Shown here piece after piece: positions 34,200-48,000 of a stretch of DNA of 64,000 nt. The notes below the pieces were generated by a model. It was not told the origin of the DNA and searched no databases. It saw only the letters and a program-made list of their open reading frames with translations. The translations under genes were made by a program, and so were the position numbers. Position 1 is the stretch's first letter. The number at the start of each line of letters is the position of its first letter. Origin of the DNA: Craspedostauros australis (taxonomy: Eukaryota > Bacillariophyta > Bacillariophyceae > Mastogloiales > Achnanthaceae); the NCBI GenBank assembly GCA_026770025.1, contig JAMXDE010000035.1:434001-498000 (forward strand). Direction: 5' to 3'.

Positions 34200-37100
34200 G
34201 CTGTTGTGGTGTGTGGTGTATTGTGGTATGGTGTGGCGTATTCGTATTGTGTGCGACAGTGTTGTGATGAATACTGAGGTGGTTGCAAGCGGAGTCAAGT
34301 TGAGTCAGGTAGAGTTGAGTTGGAGTTTGTTGGATGCTGTCAAACGCAATGTGACTGTGCCGCAAAGCGGGCAAGCCTGTGAGTGACGAGCCTCAGATGC
34401 TTGCCCTCGTGAAACGAGCTATCAGCAGAACCGACAATTGGGCGAAGTGATTGCCGAGTGAAGGAGGAAGAATGATGGGATCGAGAGAAAAACAAATGAA
34501 TGTCGGACAAGGATCGTTTTCCGACCAAAAGCGAAATGTCGCGGCTTTTACACCTCCCACACGAGCCGATGACGTCCAACGTCCAAGAGTACGCGAACAA
34601 GCCCAATTCCGTGTTCTGTATTTAGCAACTGTCGACAACATGATGTGCGAAGTTGACCAAGGAGGTTGCGGTATTGTCGGAAATCGCACCGCAGACTTCG
34701 GTGCGCACAAAAATCCGACGTATGCACGACAGACGACCAAAGTCTACCCAAAGTCGACACAAGGGTAGACTTCTGAAAATGTAGTCTCGAGTTTGATTAG
34801 CACAAAAGTGTACATCGTACTTAGGCACGCACTCGGTTGCACTGCTCCATGTCAAAAGCATACTTCCATCGCATGTTCGTCCACCATAAAATCACCTGAA
34901 CTTCTTATCGTAGCGTATACTGGATGGCAAAGAACATCAATGGCCTCCTTCTCATTGCTACATCCGCACTTCTTCCAACAATTGACATCGTTGAATGGAA
35001 TAAAAAGCATGTCAGTCATTGTGAGATGCCTGCTTCAAGGTTGGCTATTCGTCGGAAACAAGTAATCGAGACATCTATGTGATTCATGGTATTGATAGCG
35101 TTGAAGATGTTTGCAATCAGAGTTCTATCTTCAAATGCTGGACACGTAAGGCACCACCCGGATCGGTCAGCATTGACCATGGTATTCAAGCTACTACACA
35201 TATGGAAAACCTTGAGCTGCATTCGCTTCATGGCATTTGACAAGTGAGCTGTTTCGAATGTTGGTCACAGATATTCTGTACATGTTTCCTCTTTGTTGCA
35301 ACATGGACGAGATACCAGATTCCCCATACTATACGAACTATGGAGAGAGATGCTGTGACAGAAATGCAATATCCTTGCTGCATGCACCCAGTGATGCATT
35401 GTATTCAAAATCACAAGATACACGAAGCACAGCGGGTTCCTCTCTATCCCGATACCCCTTTTGTCACGTATAATAGCTGGCTGTGGTCGCAACAGTTCGC
35501 GGCAGTCACCAATTCACAGGCACACTATATGTTCGTGGATTCCCTGTGGCTTCGACATTGCCGATGTGAGATTGCATGATTACACGACCACATGACCACA
35601 TGGGAAAGTGCGTCTGAGCAGGTCTTGTTGCTAACACACACCACATCACACGTAACAGGCAAAACAAGCGCATCACGTTGTAGTGCCGAACAAACATGTC
35701 CGTCACAGAATTTGTTCCTTGCTGATGGTCATTATGTGTGGGCATTGATGGTAGCGGAGATACACGCAATGAAAATAAGTGTTGTCACAAGCACCTGTTG
35801 TGACCATGACAAATGTCTCGTAGTCGTACATCTGCGAACAAAATTCCAACTTAGTACGTCAATGTACAGAAAGACGGTCATTCTTTGCCAACAGAAGTTC
35901 GCACAGCGACCACCACTTCTGTCCGTTACCATCGAACCAGTGTCAAGTTCATGCACGCGTTGTTGGATAATGGCTGTCTGCTACTTCGTGTTTCTTGGAC
36001 GCGTGGAATGTCAGTGTGCCGCGCCTTTCCAACACGCTGCGTGGGGAAGACGATGTCGTTGCAACATCCGACCAAAGTCGTACCTCCGTCGGATCATGTC
36101 ATCTCGACAACCAACCTACGTCATCTGATGTCTGATCAATGTTTGACCAATGTAAGACCAATGTTACCGTAAAGTATGACATTGCGGCGGCAGGTTTTTT
36201 CCATGTTTCGAAGGCGCAACTTGCCACCCCCCTCTGCGATCACTCAGAATGATTAGTTCGCAACTATACACATAGAATGACCAAAGGAGGCCTCCCCTAT
36301 CACGTAATGGCACTTTTGTTGCCATTAATATTATAATGATCTCTACAGAGGGTGTCTAAATTTGCGTGATTAGCCTTACTTCTAGCAAAAATGTCAATTA
36401 CGTCATTCACATGTCAGACATACATCATACCAATGTATGATGTTTGTCAGCTGATTGCATACTGACGTCGGATGTTGATCAGCTTGCTGTGCATGCTGGT
36501 CCGACCAACGTCGTACGACGTCGAGTGGACCTCATAGCGACGTGACTGTTTGCCACAACAACGCACTTGTGTCTGTCTAGCGCGGAAACATGCCTGCATA
36601 CACAACATCAACGAAGCGGCGATGTTCATCATCCTCGCGGTAGCAAACGGGTTGTTCTTGCGTGACACATGTCCGTTCTGTTGCTCACCAAAGAAGCACA
36701 ACAATTAATCATTCACATCTCGCCACCACCGCAGCGGAGGATTCGCTACTCACAAGGTCGAGCAGAAACTGGCATTCTCTTGCGGTTTGACATTCGACGG
36801 CAGTCACGGCAAACCAACAGAAGTAAAAATGCTTTATCTTTACGACCAGGTAGTTTGCATTGTTTTCTGTCAATAGTCATAGGTCAGCAGTGGTGGGTGA
36901 TGCCTGTTTTGTGCATGTCATCTTGGTGCGGAACGGGGGCAGCTCAGGAAGACCTGAACTGCGCACGTGTCAACGAACTGGGCGCTATCATACCGATACC
37001 AGAAAGGGGGATGTGCGCAAGATCTATCATCCACGACATCACAAGCAACATCGATTTCCAGACAGATGTATCACCAGACAGCTACGTTTACGGCACGACT

Positions 37101-38165
37101 GCGGACGTCCACGAGCAACACTCCACTCTCCAACAATGCTGTACTCTTGACGTGATCCATAGTATTCTGGTGAAATGATAGTATCGGATGACACTCATGC
37201 GACGAGACACCGCGATGAACACGACAGCAGGCTGGTTCCTTCGCAACCACTTTTGTGTGCTTTGCAGCTCTCAGTCGCACAAGATGGTTCGTTCGCATGT
37301 GTTGTTGCCACCTGTTTACGCAGACAACTCCGCTTCCGCAGGTGATGGTGCCGTGGCGGTCACAGTGACATTCCCCCAACTACTGGTGCAATGGCTGTTG
37401 TGTGGTTCACTCAAACATCATACAAGCATTGTGCGGGTACGGTTTGACTTGACATTTCCTCTGTGTTGTGTCAAGACATTTTTGGTCCGGCAAAACCACG
37501 GTCCGATTGCATGACGTTTTGCGTTTCGCTCGATTTGCTTCCTCGATGGATTGTGGCACAGCATCATTCTACGCAATCATTGGTGCGGTGGCAATGTGCG
37601 TTCCCTCAGACATAGTACAGTTGGCCACACAGAGAGCTCCTATCAATCAACACATCGGATGATGATGGTGCTGTTGATGTTGTGGTGGAAATCATGAAAC
37701 ACATCCTACTTTGGCCAGCAGTTCGAAACCAGGAATCTCGGCTAAAACTGATATTCATTGAACGGACAAACGAACATGATGTAGGACCAACGTTGGATAA
37801 CGTGCTATTTCACAATGTCCAATATGCGCACAACTGTTAACTAAAGTACGATCAATGTGTATTCAAAATCGGACAATACGGCATAATGTCCGAAATACGG
37901 TGCGATATCCCAACAATACCGCAACCTCCAAGATCGCAACGTCCCAATGTTCGAAAGTGTTGCGGAACTCCGTGTTGTTAACTATGCTTCACATACATTG
38001 GACATCTTGTGAGCACTCGCTGGGTGTGTGTCCACGATTAGAACGTGCTTGTGTTGGTGGAGACAGTTCCTGTTTCTTGTTGATGTCCTTCGATTCTGTG
38101 GAGATTTCCAAGGTTTCCCTCCAAGAGATGCGTTTTGTGGGTACGCGACAAACTTCGCACCTGTA
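32885..38165. repeat. Segmental duplication, copy A (interrupted)
   Basis: The receptor gene, its 5' flank up to about 34656, and then 37935-38165 match 58419-60430 in the same orientation. The middle part, 34659-37933, has no counterpart in copy B and is an insertion with inverted ends. Flank identity is high but not perfect; for example copy B has an extra 12 bases near 60155. Confidence 0.9.
34659..37933. mobile_element. 3.3-kb element with terminal inverted repeats inside duplication copy A
   Basis: The left end (34659-34700) and the reverse complement of the right end (37891-37933) share GGAGGTTGCGGTATTGT and continue with ATCGCACCG, about 35-40 bases with a few mismatches. The segment is absent from the otherwise collinear copy B. 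Inside are only short ORFs (169 codons at 36669-37178, 178 codons at 35592-36128) without transposase motifs, so it is probably a non-autonomous or decayed DNA transposon. A strong hairpin (GTCTACCC...GGGTAGAC) lies at 34742-34769. A clean target-site duplication could not be found. Confidence 0.6.
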
Positions 38166-38714
38166 CGTCTGGATGGAGTGGACGCTTACCACCAGCGGCA
38201 AAGGTGAGGGAACGACTGTGTTCTTCACCCCGTTTCTTTTAGGCTGATTGGCCGTTGTTCCCCGCGAACACTGAAAGGAATGTGGTGAAGGGTGACGACA
38301 AGGATCATCCGCTTTGATCAGCAACACTTATCCTCCGAGTGGCTTTGTTTTGTCGTTTGTGGAATTGGCAACCCAGCAGGTTTGTGTTCAAAGCATGTGA
38401 TTTTGCGTTGGGCCATCGCGATCACCAGTTTAATTGTACTGGTTGACGACATCCTATACTCCAGTACTGTGGCCGAGCATAACAAACTCAAAGCGGCATG
38501 AAATTGCAGAACAACAATTGCCAGTTCTGTTTCCGTTTCGAAACCGCCTCAAAGGAAGAAGCCGTCCCACAAAGGTACTCCAAAACCATGGTTCCCTTGT
38601 TGATACTAGCACAATTGCAATATTAATGTAATATTACCGCCAACTTCCAAAGATTCATACCACAAACAACAACGATGACGACGGCGACGAAAAGAATCAA
38701 ACCATGAACAACAC
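37934..38714. other. Tail of duplication copy A and spacer before the LINE
   Basis: Bases up to about 38165 match 60218-60430. The rest is unassigned. An ATG at 38705 opens a frame that, before the LINE insertion, continued at 53387 (see findings). Confidence 0.45.
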
Positions 38715-38732
38715 CCTCGCAGCGTCCAGTCA
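38715..38732. repeat. LINE target-site duplication, 3' side
   Basis: The 18 bases CCTCGCAGCGTCCAGTCA are repeated exactly at 53369-53386. They flank the LINE directly next to its (TAA)6 tail at 38733-38750. Confidence 0.95.
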
Positions 38733-39186
38733 TAATAATAATAATAATAACTCACAATGATTAAGTCCAAACCGGACCTGCCCCGTGGGCTTTAGACTCG
38801 CCCGCACTCGCCACAAGGGGCACTGGCTGGGTCGAGTATGCTACAAACAAATCCACCGCCATCCGCCAAACGGTCTCACCGACCCGGGCACGCAAACCAT
38901 GCGCATGAGACCCGAAGGCCCCGCCACACACCGCCGCAGACCGCATCCCGCGAATATCCGTAGGAGCCAATGCCATCACTCTGGCACACGGCCGCCAGCG
39001 GCAGCTGTGTGCCAGAGTGATGGCATTGGCGAAGGCACCTGTTCTCCTCCATCACCCTACTGTCCTGATCGTCCCTTCGGCGTCGAGTTGGCCACCATGT
39101 ACTTTCCGTCATCACTGCGTGCACCGCACGAGGCCGGTGCTTGCGCCCTTCCTCTTCCACCTGTCCTGTCACGCCCCACCGTCAAC

Positions 39187-42100
39187 TCAGTCCTCCTGTT
39201 CTGCGTCACCGGTCTCGTGGTCTGGGCCTGCCGCCCTCACTGCCCTGACGAAACTCAGCCATGCCGTGCGCGTTTCCACCCCCATACCCTGGCCAGGCCC
39301 GCCGCCTTCCCTAGCCACCGCCATGTCCTGTCGGAGCCATCCGTCGAACCCTGTCGCTCTCTCCTCATGCTCTCTCGCGCGATCCAATCCTGCCTCAACC
39401 CTTGCTTGGGCTGCCGCCGCTTGACTTTTGGCCTTGTTGCGCGCACGCCATAGACCATGCACCAACCGCCACCCAGCCAGCACCGCATCCCGGGACCAGC
39501 ACTCCACCGTGTAGTATGGTCTGCCTGTACCATACTCCTCGAACCATTGACTCTGCCGTTCCCCCCACTCTACCGGCATCCAGCCCATTAGCACCTGCCA
39601 CCAACACGGCGCCTCGGCTTCGCTGAAATCCGGCCTCACCGACCTGCCGCAATGCGCACGGAGACTAGCGTAAATGTAGCTCGTCAGGGGCCCACTGGTG
39701 CCAATAGCCTCCAGCTCCTCAATGTACTGTTGGAAACACCGTTCCCACGACTCCCCGGATCTCGGGCACTGGACCACATGTTGCGTGGACTCCTCCCCCC
39801 CGCACCATGGGCACCTTTCCTCGCAACCGTACTGTCGCAACTTCCGGCCCACGCCGATGAACCCCGTCGTCATCTTAGCCACAAAGAGACGCTGCGACCA
39901 CGAGGCCCGCCCGAACGCCTTGCGCCGCCCGCACTCCACAATGGAACTAGCCGCTGGTAACGTCATGCTCATCTTCGCACCCCAGTACGCATCGACCGCG
40001 GCCCCTACAATGGCATCGTGGGTATCGGCCGCTGCCCATGATGACCGCGTGTCCCCGACCCGTAGTTGCCACCCGAAAGAACCCTCGCCCCTCCAGACCG
40101 GCCGCGGCTTCCCCCTTTTGGAGGCCCAGTACCACTTGGCCTCAGCGTCACAATGCACGTTCAGAACGGCCCACCGGTCGAGGCCTCCTGGCCCGTCATC
40201 TTGGTGTCCTCTCACCCACCTGAATCGCACTGCCAACGACAGGCGGCTGCGCAATGCCCGAATGTGATCCAACAGATCGAACGACGGCTGGTGCACCCCA
40301 GCGACCCCGTCCCTACAGTTCTCCATGGCCTTCATGCCGTCCAGCCCTATCACCAGGGGCCCTGCCCCCAGATCGCCACCCTGCTGCAACAGCAACAGCT
40401 CTCGCAAGATTCCGGCCACACCCGCTAGCTCGCTTCGGTAGGCCGACTGCACCGCTGTGGCACCTGGCACCACATTACACCCCGTTCTCTGGAGTCCTGA
40501 GTCCATGACGGATAGCACATATGCGGACGCGCCGAAACCCATCTTGAACGAACCATCGCTTACCGCCATAACGTCGCCCCGTCGGATCGCTGCGCGTAGC
40601 TCTCGGTCCGAGATGTCCCCTCGAACGCTGCGTCTCTCCCAATACGTCTCCTCGCCGTGGCCTGGGATGGTAGAGCTCGGCTCCAAGGTCTCCCCGATGC
40701 GTTCCGGCCTTGTCTCACCCAGCACCACCCCTCCTAACGTCTCTCGCTTAACTGACGCCCTGCTGGCTGCAGGTGGTAATCGGTTCTCCACTTGCCGCGT
40801 CGCGCGGAACACGGGCCCTCGAGCCTGCCGCCCTCTGTCTGGGCGCCACACTTGAAACCCACGCCCGGTTCGTCGCCATACGGTCTCCCTGGACTCGTCG
40901 GGCCACCACCAGATCCATGCACGGTCGCTGCGCAGCCACGCCTTCAGCCGCCTCCGCAGCCGCAGATGGCGATCCTCCGTAAGGCCCTCAATCCACTCCT
41001 GCCATACCAACCAGTGACGCCGGGAGAGTTTCTCAGGTGTTCGAGGCCATCCCGGGGACGCCTGCACACCCGCTCCCACCCCGTCGTATGCCCTCTTCAT
41101 GACGCTGGTGCCATCTGCCGTCACCATGTCGGCCAACGTGGTGATCCCCAACTGCAGTCGGCACTCGTTGAGGAGTGCTTTCTTCGTCTTGCTGTACCCC
41201 TGGTTGCGCCAGCTGTCCAGCAAGAACACGTTTCCAACCTGCTGCCGTCGTACGGACGGACCCTTGTCCGTGATGGATACTCCGAACCGCTGGGCTGCTG
41301 CCCACACTTGCGTGACCCACGTGTGCGTCACATGCCCTGCGCAGTCGGCGAAGCTTTGCAGGAAGAGTGGTCCACCCCCTGCTGTCTCCAGCTTGGTCTG
41401 TTCGATGGACAGCTCGATCAATCTGCCCGTTACTGTGCCCTCCTTCACCTCGTGCGCCATCGTTTGTAGTTGCTGCGCCAACTGCCACGCCCACGGGTTG
41501 CACATTCCAATGCCTCCTCGGCGTCGTGGCCCATACAGCACCGCTCTCGGGAACGATCGTGACACTCCCCCTCGCGGTAGCGCTTTTGTCCAGACCGGCG
41601 CGTACACAAATTCCCATTGCTTCTGGCTCAGGGTGACCGCCTCCATGGGGTACTCCAGCGTCTTGGTGATGCGGGTAGTGATTGCCATCCACACCTGTTC
41701 CTGGCTGAGTCCCCCTGATACCACTTTGTCGGCGAAGTCATCGGCTTTCTTTCGCAGATATCTTACTTGTGCCTCTGAAGTGCCTTTCATGTTCATGAAC
41801 ACTCCCAGCATTTGTTCTGACTCCCCCAGTTCCAGCCTTCGCAGGGTGGTGCGGGTCCCTTGCGCATCCCTCACTTCGAGCTGTGCTTCCACGTCTCGCC
41901 CTTGTAGCATCCGCCATCGGCCTGCTTTGTAGGCAAACGCCACACCCCACCAAAAGCTCTTTGCTGGCACCAAAGCGCCTCCGGTCGCCCGAAGCACCCC
42001 TTCCCAGTCCTCTAGTGCTTGCTGCGCACCGCCATGGACCTCCCCAAACGTCTGGCCCGGTTGCGAGATCATGAGGTCCGCGTCGTCCACAAAGCTGAGG

Positions 42101-44631
42101 CCCACAAGGCCCACATCCTTACCACTGAGGACCGATATGAAGCGCGCTCCGTGTTGGCGTGCTCTCATGACGTCAAAGATTGGTGAGCTGATGGCTGCCC
42201 ATGCTGCCGGTCCGCATCCATTCCCCTGAGCCAGGCCCTGCATGGGCTGCCAGCCGGTATTCCCATATGAGCGGGTCGAGACCCCATATGCCGTGCGGAC
42301 CCGGTGCTGGGCCTGTTGCAGCGTTCCAAACATTGACTTGATCGCCGTACGTCGCCCACCCGCATGTACCATAGCCATTGACGCCACGCTGTGCACCACT
42401 CTGTCGTAGCACGACTTGGCATCATTAGAGCAGATGGCCCCGTCCTGCCGCTTCTGTCTCATCACGTCCACCACCACTCGTTTGCATAGTGCTGCTGTGG
42501 ACGCCTTATGGCCTTTCCTGCTCCCAAACTGTTCCTTAGCCATTCTGCCCTGCCTCTCCGCCACCGCCATGAGGTCCTTTCCCAGCTTCTTATTGTTCAT
42601 ATTGAAGGCCGGATGAAACAATTGTATCGTCCTCATTTTTGCAACGTCGAAGATGCCTGCTTTCTTCAGAATCTGGAAGTCAGTCATGACCGTCCATGAC
42701 TGAGGGGTGAACCCGGTTTCATAGGGGATGCGCCTCAGTCTTCCGTCTATCTCTGCCAGCTCATCATGTCTCGCCGAGGCCTTGAAGTGGCCAAAGTGCG
42801 GGGCCGACGGTTCTGATGCCGTTCTCTCTTTCTGCTTCGCCCATCCGTCCACATGGTCTTTTATGGTGAACTTGGTGTTGGGCACCGCTGACTCCGCCTG
42901 CCCGACCTGGGTTAGCAGCAACCGTGGGTATAGTCGCTCCTCCTCCTGGGGCTCCCAGTTGCCTTGGCAGATCGCATCCGCCTCCTTTGTCGTTGCAAGA
43001 AACCCAAACCGTCGGCGCAGTCCCCCCGTCATGAACGGGGTGTTAGACGCCTGATTGAACCTCTGTTTGTTTTCGTCGATGCACGCCTTTTCTATCGCGC
43101 TTTTCGTGTCGCACACCTCGACGCTACCATCGGCCTTGGTCACTGTCACCTTGGTGGCTAGCGTTTGGCTTGGCTTCAGGCACGCCTTCAGTCTTCTGTT
43201 GTTTTTGATTTGGCGCTCCCGAGCTCGTCTTTGATGGCTGTTGGTGTTCTCGATCGCAGTCCCCCACCTCAACGCCTCCTGTTCGCTTTTGGCAGCCATG
43301 TATTCGTCCCTCAACTGGGCGGCCCGAGGCTTGATGGACTGGTAGGTCTGCCTGGCCTTGTTCATCCTGTTGACCACTTCCTGCGGGCCCAACTGTCGTG
43401 GCCGTTTCACTCCCAGCCTTTGGCTAACCGCTTGAATAACGATGAGCTGATATGGACGTTGCTCTGCTTCTTCCACACCGCGGTCCACAGTCTGACTTCG
43501 TCTCGCGACCGCTTCAAGATGGGTGACCAATCAAGCGCTCCCATTTTGAGTTTTCGGCACCCGCGTTCGGCCTCCATCCGAAGCTGGTCCATGCCGGCGT
43601 CAATGAGGTTGTACTCCTTCGCTAGGTGCGGCGTCACGGCACCCTGCGTGCGCACTGCCTCTTCCAGCTCTCGTATTTGCCAGTGGAACCCTTGTTGCTG
43701 GGCTTGTTGCCACAGGCGCTCGTTGTATTCTTGCACGGCACGTTGGTCCCCCCATCCTTAGCCGTCTTGGCTCTACACCCGCCAAAGGATGAGTTCTTCC
43801 GATTGTTGCTGCCTCGTCAATGTCTATCCAGATCATGCAGTGATCCGAACTAATTGCCTCCCCAAATCCTGTGTAACCTGCTGCTGACACTACAACCTCA
43901 CCAGTCACATATATGCCGTCAATGGGTGTGTGGCGTTTGTTTCTCTGTTGAGTGGCTTGTCGTGGGAGCATGTTGTGGAGGTGGGTCACTGCTTCTCGCA
44001 TCCCGAGCTCCTGGAACACATCCGCACACCTGCCCTTCAGGACGTCTTGGTTCGCGTCGATGCCCACTACTACCGCGTCACCTTCTTGCTTCCATTGTCT
44101 GACGGATAGTGCTAGGTCTAGCAGCATCGCCTCCCTTGGTTCTCGAACATCGTCATGTTCGAGCAGGTGGGTACGTTGCTGGACCCACGTTGATGTAGGT
44201 CGGGCGGAAATGCACGCGCGGTACGCCGATACCATTCTCACATGTTTTCCCCCCTTCCCCTCGATGCGCTGCCATACCCACCGACCCAGGCCGGACGGGT
44301 CCCCGCCTTCATCCACCACTCTCTGAGACAGCGAGGCCGTTGTAGCGATTCCGGTGCCCCCGAATTGTACTTTGCTGGTCGACTTGCTGTTACGGTTGTA
44401 GGCCGCTGTCGCTCTTGCTCTTGCCCTCCACCTCCCCACTCTATGCTTCCAGGAGTCCTCCTTGTGTAGGGTGCTCCATTTGAGTCCTACCTCAGCCACC
44501 ATCATGACGCTGATCTTCTTGCCTGAAACTTCCTTCTCGATTTGCTTGTTTTTGTGCTTCCACGGTTCGATTGGCAGTCGTGCAATGTTTTGGAACGCCA
44601 CCCTGATCGTTCCCGTTTTGGGTATATCCAT
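39187..44631 (-). pseudogene. LINE ORF2: endonuclease, reverse transcriptase, RNase H (two frameshifts)
   Basis: Three overlapping frames together encode one ORF2. Frame one (44631 to about 43750) is an endonuclease/exonuclease/phosphatase domain with VVGIDANQD, IDGIYV and SSDHCMIWID. Frame two (about 43750-43410) and frame three (about 43410-39187) carry the rest: RT with SFVDDADLM as the YxDD-type box near 42090, RNase H with VMAVSDGSF, SELAGV, LDGMKAM and VRGHQDD (about 40580-40180), and the knuckle CPWCGGEESTQHVVQC near 39790. The first shift lies in a run of six C (43748-43753, G on the coding strand), where five would keep frame. The second lies near 43405-43420. The first two residues before IPKT derive from the inserted transposon end. 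Confidence 0.88.
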
Positions 44632-44636
44632 GAGGA
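44624..44636. repeat. Left ATAT duplication and terminal inverted repeat of the piggyBac-like element
   Basis: ATAT (44624-44627) is followed by CCATGAGGA, the inverted match of TCCTCATGG at 49881-49889. Confidence 0.85.
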
Positions 44637-44664
44637 AATTCGTCCACGATAAAAGTCCAAAATT

Positions 44665-44717
44665 GTCTCAGGAGACCAAGCGGATTCGAGGGGTGCCAAA
44701 ATCGGTCTCCTCAGACC
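44665..44717. repeat. Subterminal motif cluster, left end of the piggyBac-like element
   Basis: Two copies of a partly palindromic 12-14 base motif (GTCTCAGGAGAC and GGTCTCCTCAGACC) lie 37-90 bases inside the left end. Confidence 0.6.
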
Positions 44718-45082
44718 AAAATCAAGTAACGCGATGTTTTATCGCGATGGCATTTTCTTCGACCACCTCGACTAAGACTATTTGTTCGTGCTCACTTTTT
44801 CCCCCCCCTCATATCGTTTTTTCCGATTTCTCAATGTCCTGGCATGCCCTCCTGTTTCTATGGCTCAATGCTTCTCTGGATGCATTGAGCCACTTGCATC
44901 TCATCACAGTTCTTCGTATACATCCGTTCATTGCATGCTTATCCATGTCCTCCACGCTCTTTACAGGACATGATCGTTCCGCAGCGTTCTTCCTCTTGCA
45001 TCACAATGATTTGTGACCACGCCTCTTCACAGGAACGATACACCACCCCGTATTTGATGGATGTTTGTGTGCTATTACTTTG

Positions 45083-48000
45083 CTATATGTTACATCTTGA
45101 CCCATTCCCATGGCTGTACTTTCCTTGTTGAGCTGCTGCACGCGTTCGCGGTCGTTGTGGAGTTGTCTCCGAGCGCGTCCGCCGTCTCTGTGGTGCTGGT
45201 GAAGTCTCAGCAGGAGTCTGGGATGAGGGTTTCGCTCGTTTCCTTCCTTGGCTCGATTGGATATCTTTGCTTGTTTGCACTGCTGACGGAGTCTTGCGCT
45301 TCCCTCCCTTCCTGTCCGGTTGCTTCGCACTCCACTCAGTGTAATCCGCCTTGGTCTTCCTTGTCCATGATCTGTTGCTTCCGTGGAGCATTCGGAAACA
45401 TGTGTTGCTTGCAATGATTTTTTCGTTCGCCTTCTTTCGTAGATTTGACATTGCGATGCTGGTATGCACTCCATTTGCAACTCCCCATCTCTTGTGATTT
45501 GCAGTGGGAGGCACGCAGGCAAAAAAGTGACACTGCATGCACATCCATTTCGTTACAACCCCACATACAACGCAGGGTTTCTTCACGTTTTCACAAAAGA
45601 TGGGCTCATGGCTGCCCGTGCGGAGACGTCGTTCGAGCGCAACCATGGCGGGCGTTGGGGCAGCTGGATTCCCAGACAGCAGGTTCCGGATGCTCTTTCC
45701 GTCCCTCTCCTCGCCTTCAACAGTTGGTCTACCATCGTAGATTTGATTGTCTGTATCCGAATCTGTGTCTTCTGTGTTGTTGATTGCTCCCTGAATAAAC
45801 CAGTTTGCGCGTTCGCCGTCATCAGCTGCTTCTCTGTTGCTGCCAGCAGCTTGGGCGACGATGACTCCAAATGCCCCTCGCAATGTTTCCAACGAAACCG
45901 AAACACTGCTGCGATGATTCAGCATGTTACGGTAGGTCTGCAGCACCGTTGCGTTGTCCAGGTCTCTATTCGTGTGAACATCGTCTGTGCAACAGTAGTG
46001 CATTAGCTTGTGCAGAAACAGAAGGATGACTTCCAAAATCCGTACCACTGCTTGGCATTGGAAGGTTGCGAATGGCGGCTGCACCTTGTGCTGCCTCATC
46101 ATCCTGGTCATCAAATCAGAGCCGCCCTTGAATGAATTCCAACGGGCTACAAACGATGGAACCAAGGTGTGGACCTTTGGCACCGGCATTGGTAGTTCCT
46201 GGCATGCCTTCCATATCATCAATTGGTGGAATACATCCTCTTCTGTCAATGCCGCAATGTGTCGCCCCCCGGTTGAGCCCCTGTGGGGGTTGCGTTTCGA
46301 ATTCAGATACTTTCGCAGCGTCTTGCCTGACGCTGCCTCGCGGGACGCGGCAGTGGAGTGCGCATATGCAAACTCCAACTTCAGCTTGTACAGATTTTGT
46401 AGCACGATTCCGTATGATTGAAGTACATTGGGTTGGAAGTGTGTGGACATTGATCTTATGGTGTTAGCAGTTGCATCACCTGGTGGTAGGAGGAGGTTGG
46501 TTCGAGAGCATCAGTGGAGAAAAGCAAGAACAGTTGGAGTGAGCACCGCGTATCGACTTTTGAAATTCATGACAGGAGCTCCATCCATTACATACAAGGA
46601 CGTACCAATTACAATCATCGCCCCTGTCACCCCAAAGACGAAGGCATGATGAAGCAGTTGAATCATCTCTGATTTCTTTTCGAATAATGTCCTCCACTTG
46701 TCGTCTTGGAGATCCACGAACACATGGCTCTTTCCCTCTGTCCCATGCTCCCAATCGGCCTTCCGCTGGTGCCGTCTTTCGAGGTCTTCTGTGTCTGTCG
46801 TTGCCCGAGTCTTGATCTCCACAACAAAGACTTCATCGTTGCTGTCGTCCTCTGGATCACCGATGATTGCAAGGAAGTCGACGGAGGCGCGGGCGTACGG
46901 TGCATCGGTGTTTCGCACCACCCCCACTTGGTACGTCGCCTTCACTTGCCTTCCCTCGCCGCCCACTCCAACACAGCGGAGGGCCTGCTTCATGAGGGGA
47001 GCTTCGTTTTTGTGGCCCAGCTTGGCGAGCTTTCCAGCCTTGCCCCGAACCGACTTCATGAACCACGATTGTAACATGAGAGTCGTGAGGTCGTGGTCAA
47101 GCTTGTGCATCCACTCTGAAGTGGTGCTTCCTGCCTGGAAACTGGATGGATGGCCAGGCTCCTGCTCGATCTCCTTCATCACCAGGGCAACCAATCTCTC
47201 CACAACCTTCTCTCGTGGCATTTTTGTTATGTTGGTCTTGGGGAGACGAGCTTTAAGGTCTTTCTTGAGGGAGGCGTCGCTGATGGCCAGGAATCGCCGA
47301 CGAACCTTGTCGTCATCAGCAAGAATGGTGCGGAGCATTTTGCATCGTGTGGCTTTGCTCCGCTGGGCCTTGCTGCGGTAAAAAATAGCCATGAGTTCGA
47401 TGAAGTCTTTGTCAGGGAAGGCATCCTCTTCAGGGGCATCGTCGCGGAGAGAGGAGAGAAGTGCAATTTCAACATGACGGGAATCGAAGGTGGGAGATGT
47501 GAGTTTGGAGTATAAATCAAGTGCTCGCAATCTCGCCTTTTCTGCTTGCAATGCTTGGAGGTACTTCGCCTTCCGGCCAAGCACGTCATATCCCAAGTAG
47601 CAGCCAATGCACTCCCATGCAGGTTGATTGAATATTGTGGCGTTGTCAGCATTGCACCACTCTCCGCTTTCAAGCACCTTCTGTATCATGCTGTAGGTGG
47701 AGGTGCTCGTGAACGCGAAGCGGCGGTGGACGAACCACAGATGGTCACCCTGGCCACAGGTGAGTCCATCCACAGGTAGATCCCACACCATGTCTGCCCA
47801 ACGCTGTTTCACATTCTTGGATGCGGCAGCCACAATGCCGGTTGCGCCAAGGGGAGTTTGGGATATGGCAGCTCTGACTGCCGACGAGCGTGTTGGATTG
47901 ACAGTGCATGTTTGGAAGAAGTGTGGGTAGTGTGGGGATCTTCGATTGTTCCCATGCTTGTCCTCCACCATGTCTTGGTACTTTTTCTGGTCACTGGCGT

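Noticed and set aside
35592-37178. ORFs of 178 and 169 codons as a transposase of the inverted-repeat element
   Set aside because: No DDE/D motif, zinc finger or recombinase signature; composition looks non-coding.
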